64,000 bases of DNA from Trichomonas vaginalis G3 (Eukaryota; Parabasalia; Trichomonadida; Trichomonadidae), in contig NC_067206.1 in assembly GCF_026262505.1 (NCBI RefSeq), positions 36,657,896 through 36,721,895 on the forward strand, written 5' to 3'. Shown one piece after another: positions 42,578 to 52,065 of this stretch (position 1 is its first letter; each line of letters starts with the position of its first letter). Made by a program: the position numbers and the translations under genes. The notes beneath the pieces were generated by a model. That model worked only from the letters and a program-made list of their open reading frames with translations, ran no database searches and was not told where the DNA came from.

Positions 42578-43513
42578 TCACAAGCGTTTTACATGAATTG
42601 TACGATGTATATTTGAAATCCTAAACAGTTTCGTAGCTTCTATTTCTTCTTTTAGTACATCGAATGTTTTAACAATGCCGAAAGTTTCTTTATACTTCTT
42701 CTTGACATCAGATAGAAGGAAATCGTCAGCAGTTGGATAGTTTTTGTTCAGAAATTCTAACATGTCCATTTTATCTTCTACCGGCTTCTCTGCTTCTTTC
42801 TTTAAATCTGCATAGTCGTTTCTCATTCTTTCTATCTCTTTGACGGAGTAGTTATATCTCCTCATTGCCGCTTTACATTTAGAACATTGCGGGTTCATTT
42901 TTGCGTTATATTCTGAAACCTTACCTGCTAAAACAACTAAGGCGTCAATGGTTTTCTTTAAATCTGAAGCAGTTGGTTTTATCTGTTCATTCCATACCTT
43001 ACCTCTTCTATCTTTATCTCTTATCTGCCATACACATTTTGCAGCTAATGAAACAAAGTTGACGTATGTCTTAAACTCCACCGATTTATATATGTCAGAG
43101 ATGTTCTTATATAACATGTCGCAATCTTTGTCCATAACTTTATGGTTGCAATGAAAACCAAGGAATTCATAATTTACCTTTCGTATGAACTTCTTTATTT
43201 CTACTGAGTCAGTTGCTTTGACTTCAATTTCGTCGAATTCAGGAATAGTTAGTTTTTGCTGCTGAATTTCAGGTAGTTTAGGCAAATGGTCGATGAGGTC
43301 CTCCATTTCATAAAGATACTGTTCATTTGTTTCATCTTTCGCACTACAGTCTAAATTACTTGTTAAAAGTTCCTGCTTTATTCTTTGTATTTCTGTTTCG
43401 AAAGTATATGAAGAAGGAATGAAGCTTTTCATTTCTACTAACATAGATGTTGGATTCATGACTAACGAGTTTGGTGCTGTTGTTTGAATTGTTGTTGTGC
43501 CGATTGTTGACAT
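42578..43513 (-). CDS. Maverick protein of the KilA-N cluster, unknown (311 aa)
   Basis: 311 residues from the ATG at 43513. It shares the cluster's leader and an MST..TTT-type N-terminus but has no KilA-N core. The middle has a CSKCKAAMRRYNYS pair of cysteines and a long coiled coil (YSVKEIERMRNDYADLKKEAE). The last 60 residues (FLNKNYPTADDFLLSDVKKKYKE) look like a winged-helix or HTH segment, and the mosaic remnant at 41853 carries the same end. It may be a DNA-binding partner of the KilA-N proteins (inference). Confidence 0.55.
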   Translation of the reverse strand: MSTIGTTTIQTTAPNSLVMNPTSMLVEMKSFIPSSYTFETEIQRIKQELLTSNLDCSAKDETNEQYLYEMEDLIDHLPKLPEIQQQKLTIPEFDEIEVKATDSVEIKKFIRKVNYEFLGFHCNHKVMDKDCDMLYKNISDIYKSVEFKTYVNFVSLAAKCVWQIRDKDRRGKVWNEQIKPTASDLKKTIDALVVLAGKVSEYNAKMNPQCSKCKAAMRRYNYSVKEIERMRNDYADLKKEAEKPVEDKMDMLEFLNKNYPTADDFLLSDVKKKYKETFGIVKTFDVLKEEIEATKLFRISNIHRTIHVKRL

Positions 43514-43615
43514 ATCTGTTCTTACATACAAAATAAAAAAATAAATAAAAATAAAACTAACTTTATTTTTTCTATCTTAAGGAAATTCATGAAAATTCAA
43601 GAGGGTGAAAAAACA

Positions 43616-43649
43616 GGTGAAAAAAGAGGTGAAATCTCACCTCTTCACC
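43616..43649. promoter_or_regulatory. GGTGA hairpin, copy 6 (inverted)
   Basis: The same motif in opposite orientation, with the long A/G-rich arm first. It closes the left half of the element; none are found to its right. Confidence 0.6.
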
Positions 43650-43720
43650 TAAATTATATTTTTGGTCCGGGAACAACTTTCTCTCAATTGGAGCTGTAGC
43701 ATACTCTTTGCGTAAGCGGT

Positions 43721-43990
43721 TCAGACCTTCTTCGAAGTCTTGGTCTCACTTGGACTGAGATTGGAATTGGAATTGCTGGGGTGGAGCTTGCTGGAACAAC
43801 CAAGGGTGGGGCAGTAAGGCATAGGCTGAGGAGGGTAGTTCGGGAAGCCTTGTGGTGGGTAGTAACCTTGAGGTGGAAATTGGTAGTAATTCGGAGGTAC
43901 TTGCTGGAACTGAGGTTGCTGAGGAGACTGTTGTGGTTCTTTAGGTTCCTCTGGTTTGGGAATGGACTCGGTTGGTGGGAAGTCGGACAT
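43721..43990 (-). CDS. Maverick proline/glutamine/tyrosine-rich small protein with PPxY
   Basis: 89 residues. Mostly Pro/Gln/Tyr low complexity, including PPNYYQFPPQGYYPPQG, then a Ser/Asn-rich tail. PPNY fits the PPxY consensus bound by WW domains (used as a late-budding motif in some viruses), but tyrosine-proline-rich tracts can match by chance. Divergent from the gene at 44564 across the tandem array. ATTTTTATCG lies about 30 bases upstream of the ATG. Confidence 0.45.
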   Translation of the reverse strand: MSDFPPTESIPKPEEPKEPQQSPQQPQFQQVPPNYYQFPPQGYYPPQGFPNYPPQPMPYCPTLGCSSKLHPSNSNSNLSPSETKTSKKV

Positions 43991-44027
43991 TCGTTTGTGT
44001 CCTGTCGGACCACAACGATAAAAATCT

Positions 44028-44563
44028 CTGCTACTAGCAGTACTTTTACTAACAGTAGCAGTACTTTTACTGACAGTAGCAGTACTTTTTCTGACAGTAG
44101 CAGTACTTTTTCTGACAGTAGCAGTACTTTTTCTGACAGTAGCAGTACTTTTACTGACAGTAGCAGTACTTTATCGTCGAAAACCCTCTCAAATTTTCCT
44201 TTTTACTGACAGTAGCAGCAGTTTTACTGCTACTAGCAGTACTTTTACTGACAGTAGCAGTACTTTTACTGACAGTAGCAGTACTTTTACTGACAGTAGC
44301 AGTACTTTTTCTGACAGTAGCAGTACTTTTTCTGACAGTAGCAGTACTTTTTCTGACAGTAGCAGTACTTTTACTGACAGTAGCAGTACTTTATCGTCGA
44401 AAACCCTCTCAAATTTTCCTTTTTACTGACAGTAGCAGCAGTTTTACTGCTACTAGCAGTACTTTTACTGACAGTAGCAGTACTTTTACTGACAGTAGCA
44501 GTACTTTTACTGACAGTAGCAGTACTTTTTCTGACAGTAGCAGTACTTTTTCTGACAGTAGCA
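44028..44563. repeat. 21-bp tandem array with 220-bp higher-order unit
   Basis: Runs of (A/T)CTGACAGTAGCAGTACTTT, 21 bp each, occur about 20 times in all. A larger block containing TTATCGTCGAAAACCCTCTC and the palindrome CTGCTACTAGCAG recurs with a 220-bp period (44171 and 44391). 220 is not a multiple of three, so a coding role over the whole array is unlikely. It ends exactly at the ATG of the next gene and lies between two divergent genes, so a promoter, enhancer or replication-origin role is plausible. Confidence 0.85.
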
Positions 44564-44929
44564 ATGGTCGAGGTCGAACCTACCGACGAGGCAATTTACC
44601 TAATTGAAATTAACGAGCTTGTTAAAGACTTCCTCAGGCAGAATGTAAAAGGCAAGCTTGTTAACGGTTGGATAACGGGAAGGGCTGCCTTGAATCTCGA
44701 GACTTCGACTGGAATTCCAATTCAAATACCAGACGGGACAGCCTACGACGACATAAAGCAAGCAAAGAAGGAAGCCATTATAAAGTTCTTTGCCAAGCGT
44801 CCTTGGATACTACTTCCAAACAGAGAGAGTCCAATTCCACGAATTATACAAATTCTCAGAGCACTGTTCCACTTCTCGGGTCGGCCGTTCTACATAACCT
44901 CAGAAGGCGACATTCAGCCAGTTCAGTAA
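44564..44929 (+). CDS. Maverick protein, unknown (121 aa), abutting the tandem array
   Basis: 121 residues, uninterrupted. A compact mixed alpha/beta composition (LIEINELVKDFLRQNVKGK, KKEAIIKFFAKRPWILLPN) with no recognised motif. Its ATG follows directly on the last repeat of the array, so the array must supply its promoter. It lacks the ATTTTTAT signal of the other genes, suggesting different regulation. Confidence 0.5.
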   Translation: MVEVEPTDEAIYLIEINELVKDFLRQNVKGKLVNGWITGRAALNLETSTGIPIQIPDGTAYDDIKQAKKEAIIKFFAKRPWILLPNRESPIPRIIQILRALFHFSGRPFYITSEGDIQPVQ

Positions 44930-45044
44930 ACATCTCATTTTAACTCACTTTTTTTATGTTTTTTGTGAAAGTGTCAAAAATAAAATGTTTTCATGAGTTT
45001 TCTACGATGTTAGAAAAAAATGTTATTTTCTAATATCTTCACAT

Positions 45045-45903
45045 TCAATACTTTTTCAGCACTTTTCCGTAGTTATATATGAAAGACAATTCGAGATAAA
45101 AGTCATAGTACAATGGAATAATATGTTGCACACCATTTGTTGTGAACCAAACTTGAAAGTCAGAGAAACTGTTACTAGATGGTTCGTAGAATTTAGAAGC
45201 AAAGTCATAAAAGTCCTTACCAATACATAGAAAACTATTGTTGCTTGAACTGAAACTTGCATGACACATAACATTTTGAGGGTCAAACACGTTTCTATAA
45301 ACTGTCAAATCTGCTGGTGGAAGTATAAATTTAAATGGACCATCTGGTGGTAATGGTTCGTTCTGGTTTAGTAACCGAAGAAATTGTGCCCAAGAACGTT
45401 TGTCTACTTTCCAAAATAAAAACTCTGTATCTCTTGGAGGGTTAATTTCAATCTTTTGAAATGAAACGGTGGAGTTCATCTTGTCATATTCTAGTTTCAG
45501 ATAGTATGTTCCATTTAGTAAAGAGTCGTATTTTTTGAAATTCCCAATAATATTTGTTCATTTGAGTTTGAAAGTCATTTAGAGTTTTCTCAAGACTTTC
45601 GTCTGAACGAACTGTAAAGATTCTCATTTCGTCAAATTTGTCTATTAGACCATCAGAACCTTTATACTGCCCATGAAAATATACTGCGAACATAAATGCG
45701 TTAGTTCTATTTGAAAACAAAACTCTTCTAAATCCTATTGCCTTTGCATCTGAAGGACTTTGAAGCCAACGAATTGGATAGTCAAACCTGTATGCTCGGG
45801 ATGAAATTTCTTCATCTGAAATAGTCCTACCAGCATTTGTAAAGATATAGTCTAACGGTTTTGTATCTGCTACTTTTGTTCTTTGTTTTTCAACCTGAAG
45901 CAT
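45045..45903 (-). pseudogene. Penton-like minor capsid gene, member 2 (broken)
   Basis: Clearly a relative of the intact gene at 52066-52914: both begin with ML-x-x-EK, then TKPLD-x-x-FTN-x-G, then RFDYP(I/L)RWL and KAIGFRR. Both end in a DFQVWFTT...IIPLY...YLELSFIYNY block. It is on the opposite strand to that gene and more diverged than a recent duplicate. Broken as read (about one interruption). Confidence 0.6.
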
Positions 45904-46053
45904 TTAATATATGTAAAAATATATTGTTTTAAAATGGTATGCCATTTCATATTTCTCATCTAACAAACAAGTTTCCCAACGGTCGTCTCCAACAAACTCA
46001 GCGTACATTTCAAATAAAATAAAAAAATGTCACTTTTTTAAAAATAAATTTTT

Positions 46054-47858
46054 TTACTTCATGCAATGTTTTATTTCTGTGCCGTCTTCAAGTATGCCCC
46101 AATATTTCCTTTTCGATATTACATGAACTTCGGAAAATACCTTATCTAGCTTAAAACAGCCCATCTTTTCACCGACCATTCCCATTTCAATGAGTTTGTT
46201 ATAGCCTTCTTCGTTCGTCATGAGTGCGTCAATGTTCTCATAGTAAACCTTCACTTTGGATTTGACTTCGGAGAAGAATTTGTAGTTGTCAAGGACTGCC
46301 TTTGCGAACTGAGGGTAAGACCAATGTTCGACAATAGGTTTTAATGTGGTTACTAAGCCACTTTGACCTTGAGTGAATTCGTACTTCAAAACAAAAGGAG
46401 AAAACCTTTCAACAAAGTTGTCGACCTTCTCATAATGTTTACTCTTCATCTCTTGAGGTTTCTTAATGGAATATCCCCATGTCGAATTCATAAGCAATTT
46501 GAGTGTCATTGCAAGTTTGGGGTTTGAAGCTTTCCTAATATCATACAGTTGTTGTATGACTTTTCCAACTGTATAGTTCCTTCCCGGGAACTCACCATCT
46601 TCGTTTGGAATTCCAGTCGGAATATATTGGACAAACCTCATGTATGCAGCGTTAAGGTCGACATAGTATATCTTTCATCTGAGTCGAACTTGTCGCAACC
46701 AATTGGTCCAGTTTGTGGAAATTCAAGTGAGTCTCTTATCTTCTGAGAAACTTCTCCTGTTATCTCATAAACATCGTCGAAGCAACCTGTTTCATATAAA
46801 ACCTTCTGACCTAACTCAGATGCTCTCCAATACAATTTGACGTCAATTGGATGTCTCAATGGAAGTTTGTTTATAGCATCTTGAAGTTCTTGCAACCTCA
46901 TTGGAAGTTCTTCTGGTTCAGGTTGGTATCCGAACATACCAACCCCTTGTGGAACTGTGTACTTCTTTTGTACTAGAACTTTGTCTGGAACAACTTTTGG
47001 TCTTGCTAACAATGAAAAGTTTGTTTCGTCTTTTGGTATAAAACTTTCTGTAAGCTTGTCATCTGGAATTGGTTCCAACAAACCTTTCTCGAAAAGAATG
47101 TTTACAGCTCTGACAATGTTGCATTTACTTTTACCAAAGAATGGGTTTGTAAGACTTTCGTTCAACATGAAGTGGTTGTGGACAATTACAATCTTCAACC
47201 ATGGTAAGTCTTTGTCAACAACATAGTCGTCATGTGAAGAACCTTTAGCTGTAGGTATGTTGACTCGGATATTGACATTTGCCAACGGTGCAATTTTTGC
47301 CAATTGACCTCTGAGAATGTACCTTGTCTTCACACATGACTCAAGATACTTCATCTTCTCATCTGTAACAAGACCAGAGTTCCTGAGACATGTAAGAATG
47401 CAAGGTTCATTGACAATTGTTTCAATTGAATTGTAAATTCCATACCTTGTCAAGTCAATGTCAGACTTATTTATGAAGGGGAAGTATCCAGCATGTTGTC
47501 TGACTGCTTGAGGGTTAGGTTGGTACCATTCGAACTTGACACTTGCAATTCCTTCAATTGCATTCAAAATGTCTGAGTCGGAGTCAACCATTTGTTCTCT
47601 CTTTGTAGTCTTGAAAGCGTCAAGAAGTTTTGCGGCTGTTTGTTCATTGCCATGTGCATAGTAAATGTGACCATCCAAATCTGTTATGGTCAATCTGAGA
47701 TTGTGTCCTTTCTTATTTCCGTCTTGAATTGCAGCAAGTACACCCATGAAGCCTTCTTTGTTCTTTCCTTCGTCAAAGTTTACTGTAAAGGTTCGACCAG
47801 ATGTAATTTGACTTCTAACTTCACGATACTTTTCATATGCATATCTTGTTCTTTCCAT
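46054..47858 (-). pseudogene. Second, divergent polymerase-B-like gene (broken)
   Basis: About 600 codons. The start-proximal half has an NEPCILTCLRNSG segment followed later by IVHNHFMLNESL, matching NCFVYACIQAG and LVEDHYMLNERL of the pPolB at 32450-35144 in the same order. The later half has palm-like blocks (KLLMNSTWGY and a KVYYENIDAL strand) in family-B order. It is about 270 codons shorter than the first gene, with no recognisable exonuclease part between. Broken as read (about one interruption). Whether it was ever an active polymerase or a repurposed relative cannot be told. Confidence 0.65.
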
Positions 47859-48201
47859 GGAGCATGTGCGTCTTCACCTTTTCCTTTTTCCTTCTCAAAG
47901 GATGCAATTGTTCGTCATGTTTCCAGTAGAATCTGGCAAAGCCGTCGTGTCCTTCAACTTGAGGTTCACTAACATCGAAAGGCATGTCCATAAGACGTTC
48001 TTCTTCTAACCTCTCTAGTCTGTTTGGATAATTGGCACGTGCTGTTTCCAAATCCATTTCGTAGCGAAGACCAGACAATTTGTCATAGACTTTTATGGGT
48101 CTTCCCTTCCTATATTTAAAATTCTTCGAAACTCTCCAACCATATCTTTGTAACTCTGCTTTTATTCTAGCAGACTTTCTATCCATTCTATATGGGGGCA
48201 T
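47833..48201 (-). CDS. Maverick basic protein, unknown (122 aa)
   Basis: 122 residues from the ATG at 48201. Arginine/lysine-rich N-terminus (MDRKSARIKAELQRYGWRV), a central tyrosine-rich region and a basic end. It overlaps the start of the polymerase-like gene by about 26 bases. It is a candidate nucleic-acid-binding or core protein; no family recognised. Confidence 0.5.
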   Translation of the reverse strand: MPPYRMDRKSARIKAELQRYGWRVSKNFKYRKGRPIKVYDKLSGLRYEMDLETARANYPNRLERLEEERLMDMPFDVSEPQVEGHDGFARFYWKHDEQLHPLRRKKEKVKTHMLHGKNKICI

Positions 48202-48230
48202 TTTTATAAAAATAAAAAAATATTTTTTCT

Positions 48231-48812
48231 TTACTTTACATAACCGCCTGCTGCCATAAGTCTTTGACGCCAACCCATACCAGCTAATGAAGGTTGACTT
48301 GGTTTAGTTTGGAAACTAAACTTTGGTTTTGGTTTATCTTCAGTTTTTGTTTTTCTTCTTCTATCGGTTTTTCGTCACTTTTTGGTTCCTCTGACTTTAC
48401 TTCACTTGCAGGAACAGTTGTGTCGTCAACATCTTCATAAATATCATATGCCATTTGTTTTTGTTTTCCTTTCAACTTTTTGTGTTTGTTGTAAAGTTTA
48501 GAATATTTCGACTCTAAGTCAATGAGATGTTCTATAATGAACTGTTGGTCAGTAAAGTAAACTTTTCCATCTGTTGTCTCGAAAGCTCCTTCAGACTTCA
48601 GTATTTTATTTGTGAGAGTTGTTTTTTTTTGAGATACTAGCCGTTCCATTTCTATGAAAAGTGACTTTATAGTTAGGGTTTGTATTTCCAGACCTGGCAC
48701 TTTCTATTATTGAATTTTTCTCTTCATCTGTAAGTTCTTTGACAGGTTTTGACAATGATTCTGAACTTTTTGTTTGTGGTGTCAAATCTACCGTTTCAAC
48801 TTCTTCGGTCAT
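48231..48812 (-). pseudogene. Maverick gene remnant, FYV/DG/RK-like member 3 (broken)
   Basis: The start-proximal part (ATG at 48812) is acidic then has a weak form of the small-gene pattern (PNYKVTFHRNGTASISKK). The rest is charged, with FIIEHLIDLESKYSKLYNKHKK coiled coil, a Lys/Glu-rich stretch, and a terminal Gly-rich RLMAAGGYVK. Broken as read. Function unknown; the Gly-rich terminus is like that of small virion proteins (inference). Confidence 0.4.
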
Positions 48813-48832
48813 TTCATCTCAGTAAAAAAATT

Positions 48833-48985
48833 TTAGTTTGGTTTGTTTTCAACTGGTTGTTTAGGTTTTTTAAGTCGGTCTAAAACTTCCTGAGGTATAG
48901 GAAGAACTTTACAAACACGTGGTGTAACTGCTGGAAGCCGACAAATCCATCTTGAACTCATTTGTCTCAATGCTGTATTGTTCAT
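48833..48985 (-). CDS. Very small Maverick protein (50 aa)
   Basis: 50 residues from the ATG at 48985, with RWICRLPAVTPRVCKVLPIP in the centre and a lysine/proline tail. The ATG is preceded by ATTTTTACTGAGATGA, nearly the same leader as the gene at 48812 (TTTTTTTACTGAGATGA), which argues it is a real small gene. Unrecognised. Confidence 0.4.
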   Translation of the reverse strand: MNNTALRQMSSRWICRLPAVTPRVCKVLPIPQEVLDRLKKPKQPVENKPN

Positions 48986-49006
48986 TTCATCTCAGTAAAA
49001 ATTTTA

Positions 49007-49405
49007 CATTCCCCAAGTTTGAGGTGGTTGAGGTTGGTTATTGTTTACCCACTGTTGTGCATGGTTATATCCTCTGTTAAAGAATCTTTCACCTTGGTCC
49101 ATATAGTGTCCTGCTTGGTTATAGTAGTCATTTGCTTTGTTATAATAGTTTCCTGCTTATCTTCCTACATTGTCCATCCATCCTTGAACTTTTCCTCTTG
49201 TTTCAGGATTTGGAATAAGATTTGTTGCATCTCGTGCTACATCCCAACCTTTCTGTACAGTTTGTATAATAGGTTGTGCTTTCTCTTTCAGTATACCTAA
49301 TGTATTCAAAATCTTCCTTCCAATTCCAAATGCACCTCTGGCTATTGTTCCCACTGCGGGTAAAAATCTAGATGCGACTCCTGCTAATGCGCCAAATAAA
49401 CCCAT
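49007..49405 (-). pseudogene. Maverick amphipathic minor protein 1 (broken)
   Basis: Starts MGLFGALAGVASRFLPAVG, a glycine/alanine-rich amphipathic or membrane-active N-terminus, followed by a helix (KEKAQPIIQTVQKGWDVARD). Further sequence is rich in Tyr/Asn/Gln (YYNKAN, YYNQAG). The form recalls membrane-lytic minor capsid proteins of adeno-like viruses (pVI type). This is inference from composition. Divergent from the integrase with 17 bases between starts. Broken as read. Confidence 0.45.
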
Positions 49406-49422
49406 TTCTTATAGGGTAAAAA

Positions 49423-50381
49423 ATGACGAATCCGAACAAGGACCCCTATGTTTCTAAAGCGACAAAGAAAGCACTCATGATAAAAATCTTTAGTTCAACA
49501 CCAAATGCTTGGTTTATGGATATCTTGGAAAACATTCCGAGAGTTAGAACAGATGGACCTCCATACTGGTTAATATTTGTTGGTCAAAACACAAGATACT
49601 GTGAAGCCATACCATTATGGTCCAAAAATATTTTAGATGTGAAAACTGCTTTGACAATATTCGTTGACAAATACCATCCAACAAAACTGACATCTGACTG
49701 TGAAAGTTCTTTCAAATCAGATGATGTAAAAAACTATCTGCGTTCAAAAAATGTAAACCAATATTTCATTGTCGACCAAAACCATTCTGCTCTTGGTGTC
49801 ATTGACGGTTGTATAAAAATGTTAAGAGACTTAAACCAACCACAAGTGGTGAAGCAAATGAAATGTCATATGACGACAAGTATAGACACTTCTCCATGGC
49901 AAAGATGAGACAAGTTTTAAATATTTACAATAACCGTAAACAAAAAGGTTTGGGAAACCACTCCCCTGAAGAAATGAAAAACAACCCTGACTTAGAGAAA
50001 GACTATATATTTAATAATTTAGTCAAAAGAGACAAACAAGAAAGAATGCCGGGCTTCAAACTTCAGAAAGGTGACAAAGTAAAAATAGAAATACCTAAAC
50101 GCGACCCATATGAAAATACTATTGACTATGACAACAATGGGAACCCGACAGGTACTCACATTCGTGTTCGTAAAAATAGAAGAAAGTATACAAGAGAATA
50201 TTATGAAGTTTTAGGCAAACATGGCAAAATGTACACACTGCAAGCAGAAGATAAAACTACTATTGTCAGACCTCGTTTCAAACTTGTCAAAGTTCAAGGT
50301 GGTATACTTTCAAAGACAGTTCCTAACAAATATAAGACAACTCCTGACGAATATGCTAAAGAAGTTGAAAATGACGACTAA
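49423..50381 (+). pseudogene. Retroviral-type DDE integrase of the Maverick (broken)
   Basis: Integrase core (rve fold) in the first 150 codons: WFMDILENIP, then YWLIFVGQNTRYCEAIPL, TSDCESSF and HSALGVIDGC, matching in order the catalytic-strand segments of Polinton integrases. The remainder is basic with a chromo-like or SH3-like region (KGDKVKIEIPKRDP, then RKYTREYYEVLG). The enzyme inserts the element's DNA ends into the host genome. Broken as read (about one interruption). Confidence 0.85.
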
Positions 50382-52047
50382 GCAATTCTATACCATGCGT
50401 AAACTGTCATGTAAGGTGGCATGTATTCTTTACTTTGTCCCGTTGTTTGTGTATATCCTGAAACGAAATGTGTATGGTTTCCTTCTCCCTGAGTGTCACT
50501 CCAGTAACAATTTATAGCAAACTTAACGTCGTCTTTAACATCATATCCTTTACCTTTTGTCATTCCTGACCAATCCCAATATCTATGCTTATGCCAACCT
50601 GCTTGAGATGTACTTAAATCTATGTAGTGACTGTGTGCAGGTAAATTTTCACCTGAAATCGTTTTACTTCCACCTGTTTCCTTTGAAGAGTTTGCACAAT
50701 ACAAAAACCTGTCGACTATTTGTTCCCATGCACCAACACCAAACATTACTTGAGGACCTCTTGCTTCCATAGATGTATAAATAGAACCTACTGGGTTCAT
50801 TAAATCAAACATATGAGATATTATAGGATTGTCTCTTTTGAACTTAAAATATAGTGCAACTATTTCAGGTTTCTTCTGGTTTGTGTCAGAATATTTTTTA
50901 TAATATAATCTTATGTTTTCAGGGTAGGTAAAATCTTGACTATAATATTTATTTCTGTCATCTGTATAATAATATACTATTCTCGTTTTTTCTATTGCAT
51001 TATATCTTTTATATCTATAATAATCTAAATATAATGTTAGCTTTTGTTCATCTACATGTGGTGTTCTGTCGTCATCTCCATAGTCATAATAATATAGTGC
51101 TGGAGCTGGGTCAGGCAATGTCATATCTGCCATTTCATAAACTCTTAAATATTTCTTTTGTTCGTCTCCATATAAGTTTAAGTAGCAGTTGTTGTCTAAT
51201 GGAACTTTAACTTGTGTACCATCATTCTTTTTATAGCTTACATACATTTCATTGTTATTTTTCGGAATGAGTTTACACCGTGTACCATTTTCTAAGGACT
51301 GTACCAACTGCCATCTAAAATATTTATTTTCTTCATTGACAGAAAAGTCACCAACAATAGTTTCAATATTTTTGTTCCTATCAAACTTTGGTATATTTCA
51401 TTGACATATGTTTTATCTGCTTTATTTTCAAGGCTAACGTTTAAGTCTGTTATTTCAGAAGATGTATGTGTATGTCCAACGGCACTTTTCCTGTTTAAGG
51501 TTTCTTGTAAGTTTGTAATATCAGATATAGAATGTGTATGAGTCTTATCTGCTTTTGTCTCTAATGTTTCCTTAAGACTTGGTATTTGGTTAATATAATG
51601 TATATGAGTCTTTTTAGAATATTCGTTTTCAGCTCTTGTCACTTCACTTGACATTTTATTGTCAACATATGTTTTGTCTGCTAGTTCAGGATGAGTATGT
51701 TCTTTTGTTGCATAAGCATTGTTAGCTCTTTCTTCTTCTTTTGCTATTGCATCGTCTACATATTCTTTGTCAGCTTTGTTGTCAACATCTGCTTTCAAAA
51801 GAAGTTCTTTTATAGGTTTCTCGTTTAAAGTTCCTTTTGTTGGATTTATACAGACAGTATGGTTCTTATTGTCTTGAAACAGAAACTCATCTGTCATTGG
51901 GTTTAATGTCAGTTTTAAGTTTCCTTCTTTCAATGACTCAGATATCTTAGAATAGTTTGAAAAGTTTGTTGTGTTCTTATTTAGAGCTTGCATAATGAGT
52001 TGTCGGTTGTGTTGTATTTCTCTCATAGACGCTGTTTCATTTGACAT
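50378..52047 (-). pseudogene. Phage tail-fibre/tail-collar-like protein in the Maverick (broken)
   Basis: About 555 codons. The first half has repeats of the form KADKTHTHSISDITNLQETL and ADKTYVDNKM, typical of phage tail-fibre shafts. The last third reads NPVGSIYTSMEARGPQVMFG, then AWEQIVDRFLYCA, GENLPAHSHY, GNHTHFVSG and finally YMPPYMTVYAWYR. That is the order of the collar/tip region of many phage tail fibres (PVGSIY...W-x-x-I...RFL...G-x-x-x-H-x-L...P-x-H-x-H...PPY-x-x-x-x-W-x-R). Several HxH pairs could bind metal as in trimeric fibre tips. The likely role is a receptor-binding spike on the element's particle (inference). Convergent with the integrase. Broken as read (about one interruption). 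Confidence 0.8.
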
Positions 52048-52065
52048 TTTTATTATAGATAAAAT

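Noticed and set aside
43781-44209. Ser/Thr-rich plus-strand frame across the 21-bp array
   Set aside because: It is a by-product of the repeat; the 220-bp super-period shifts frame and the first part is antisense to the proline-rich gene.
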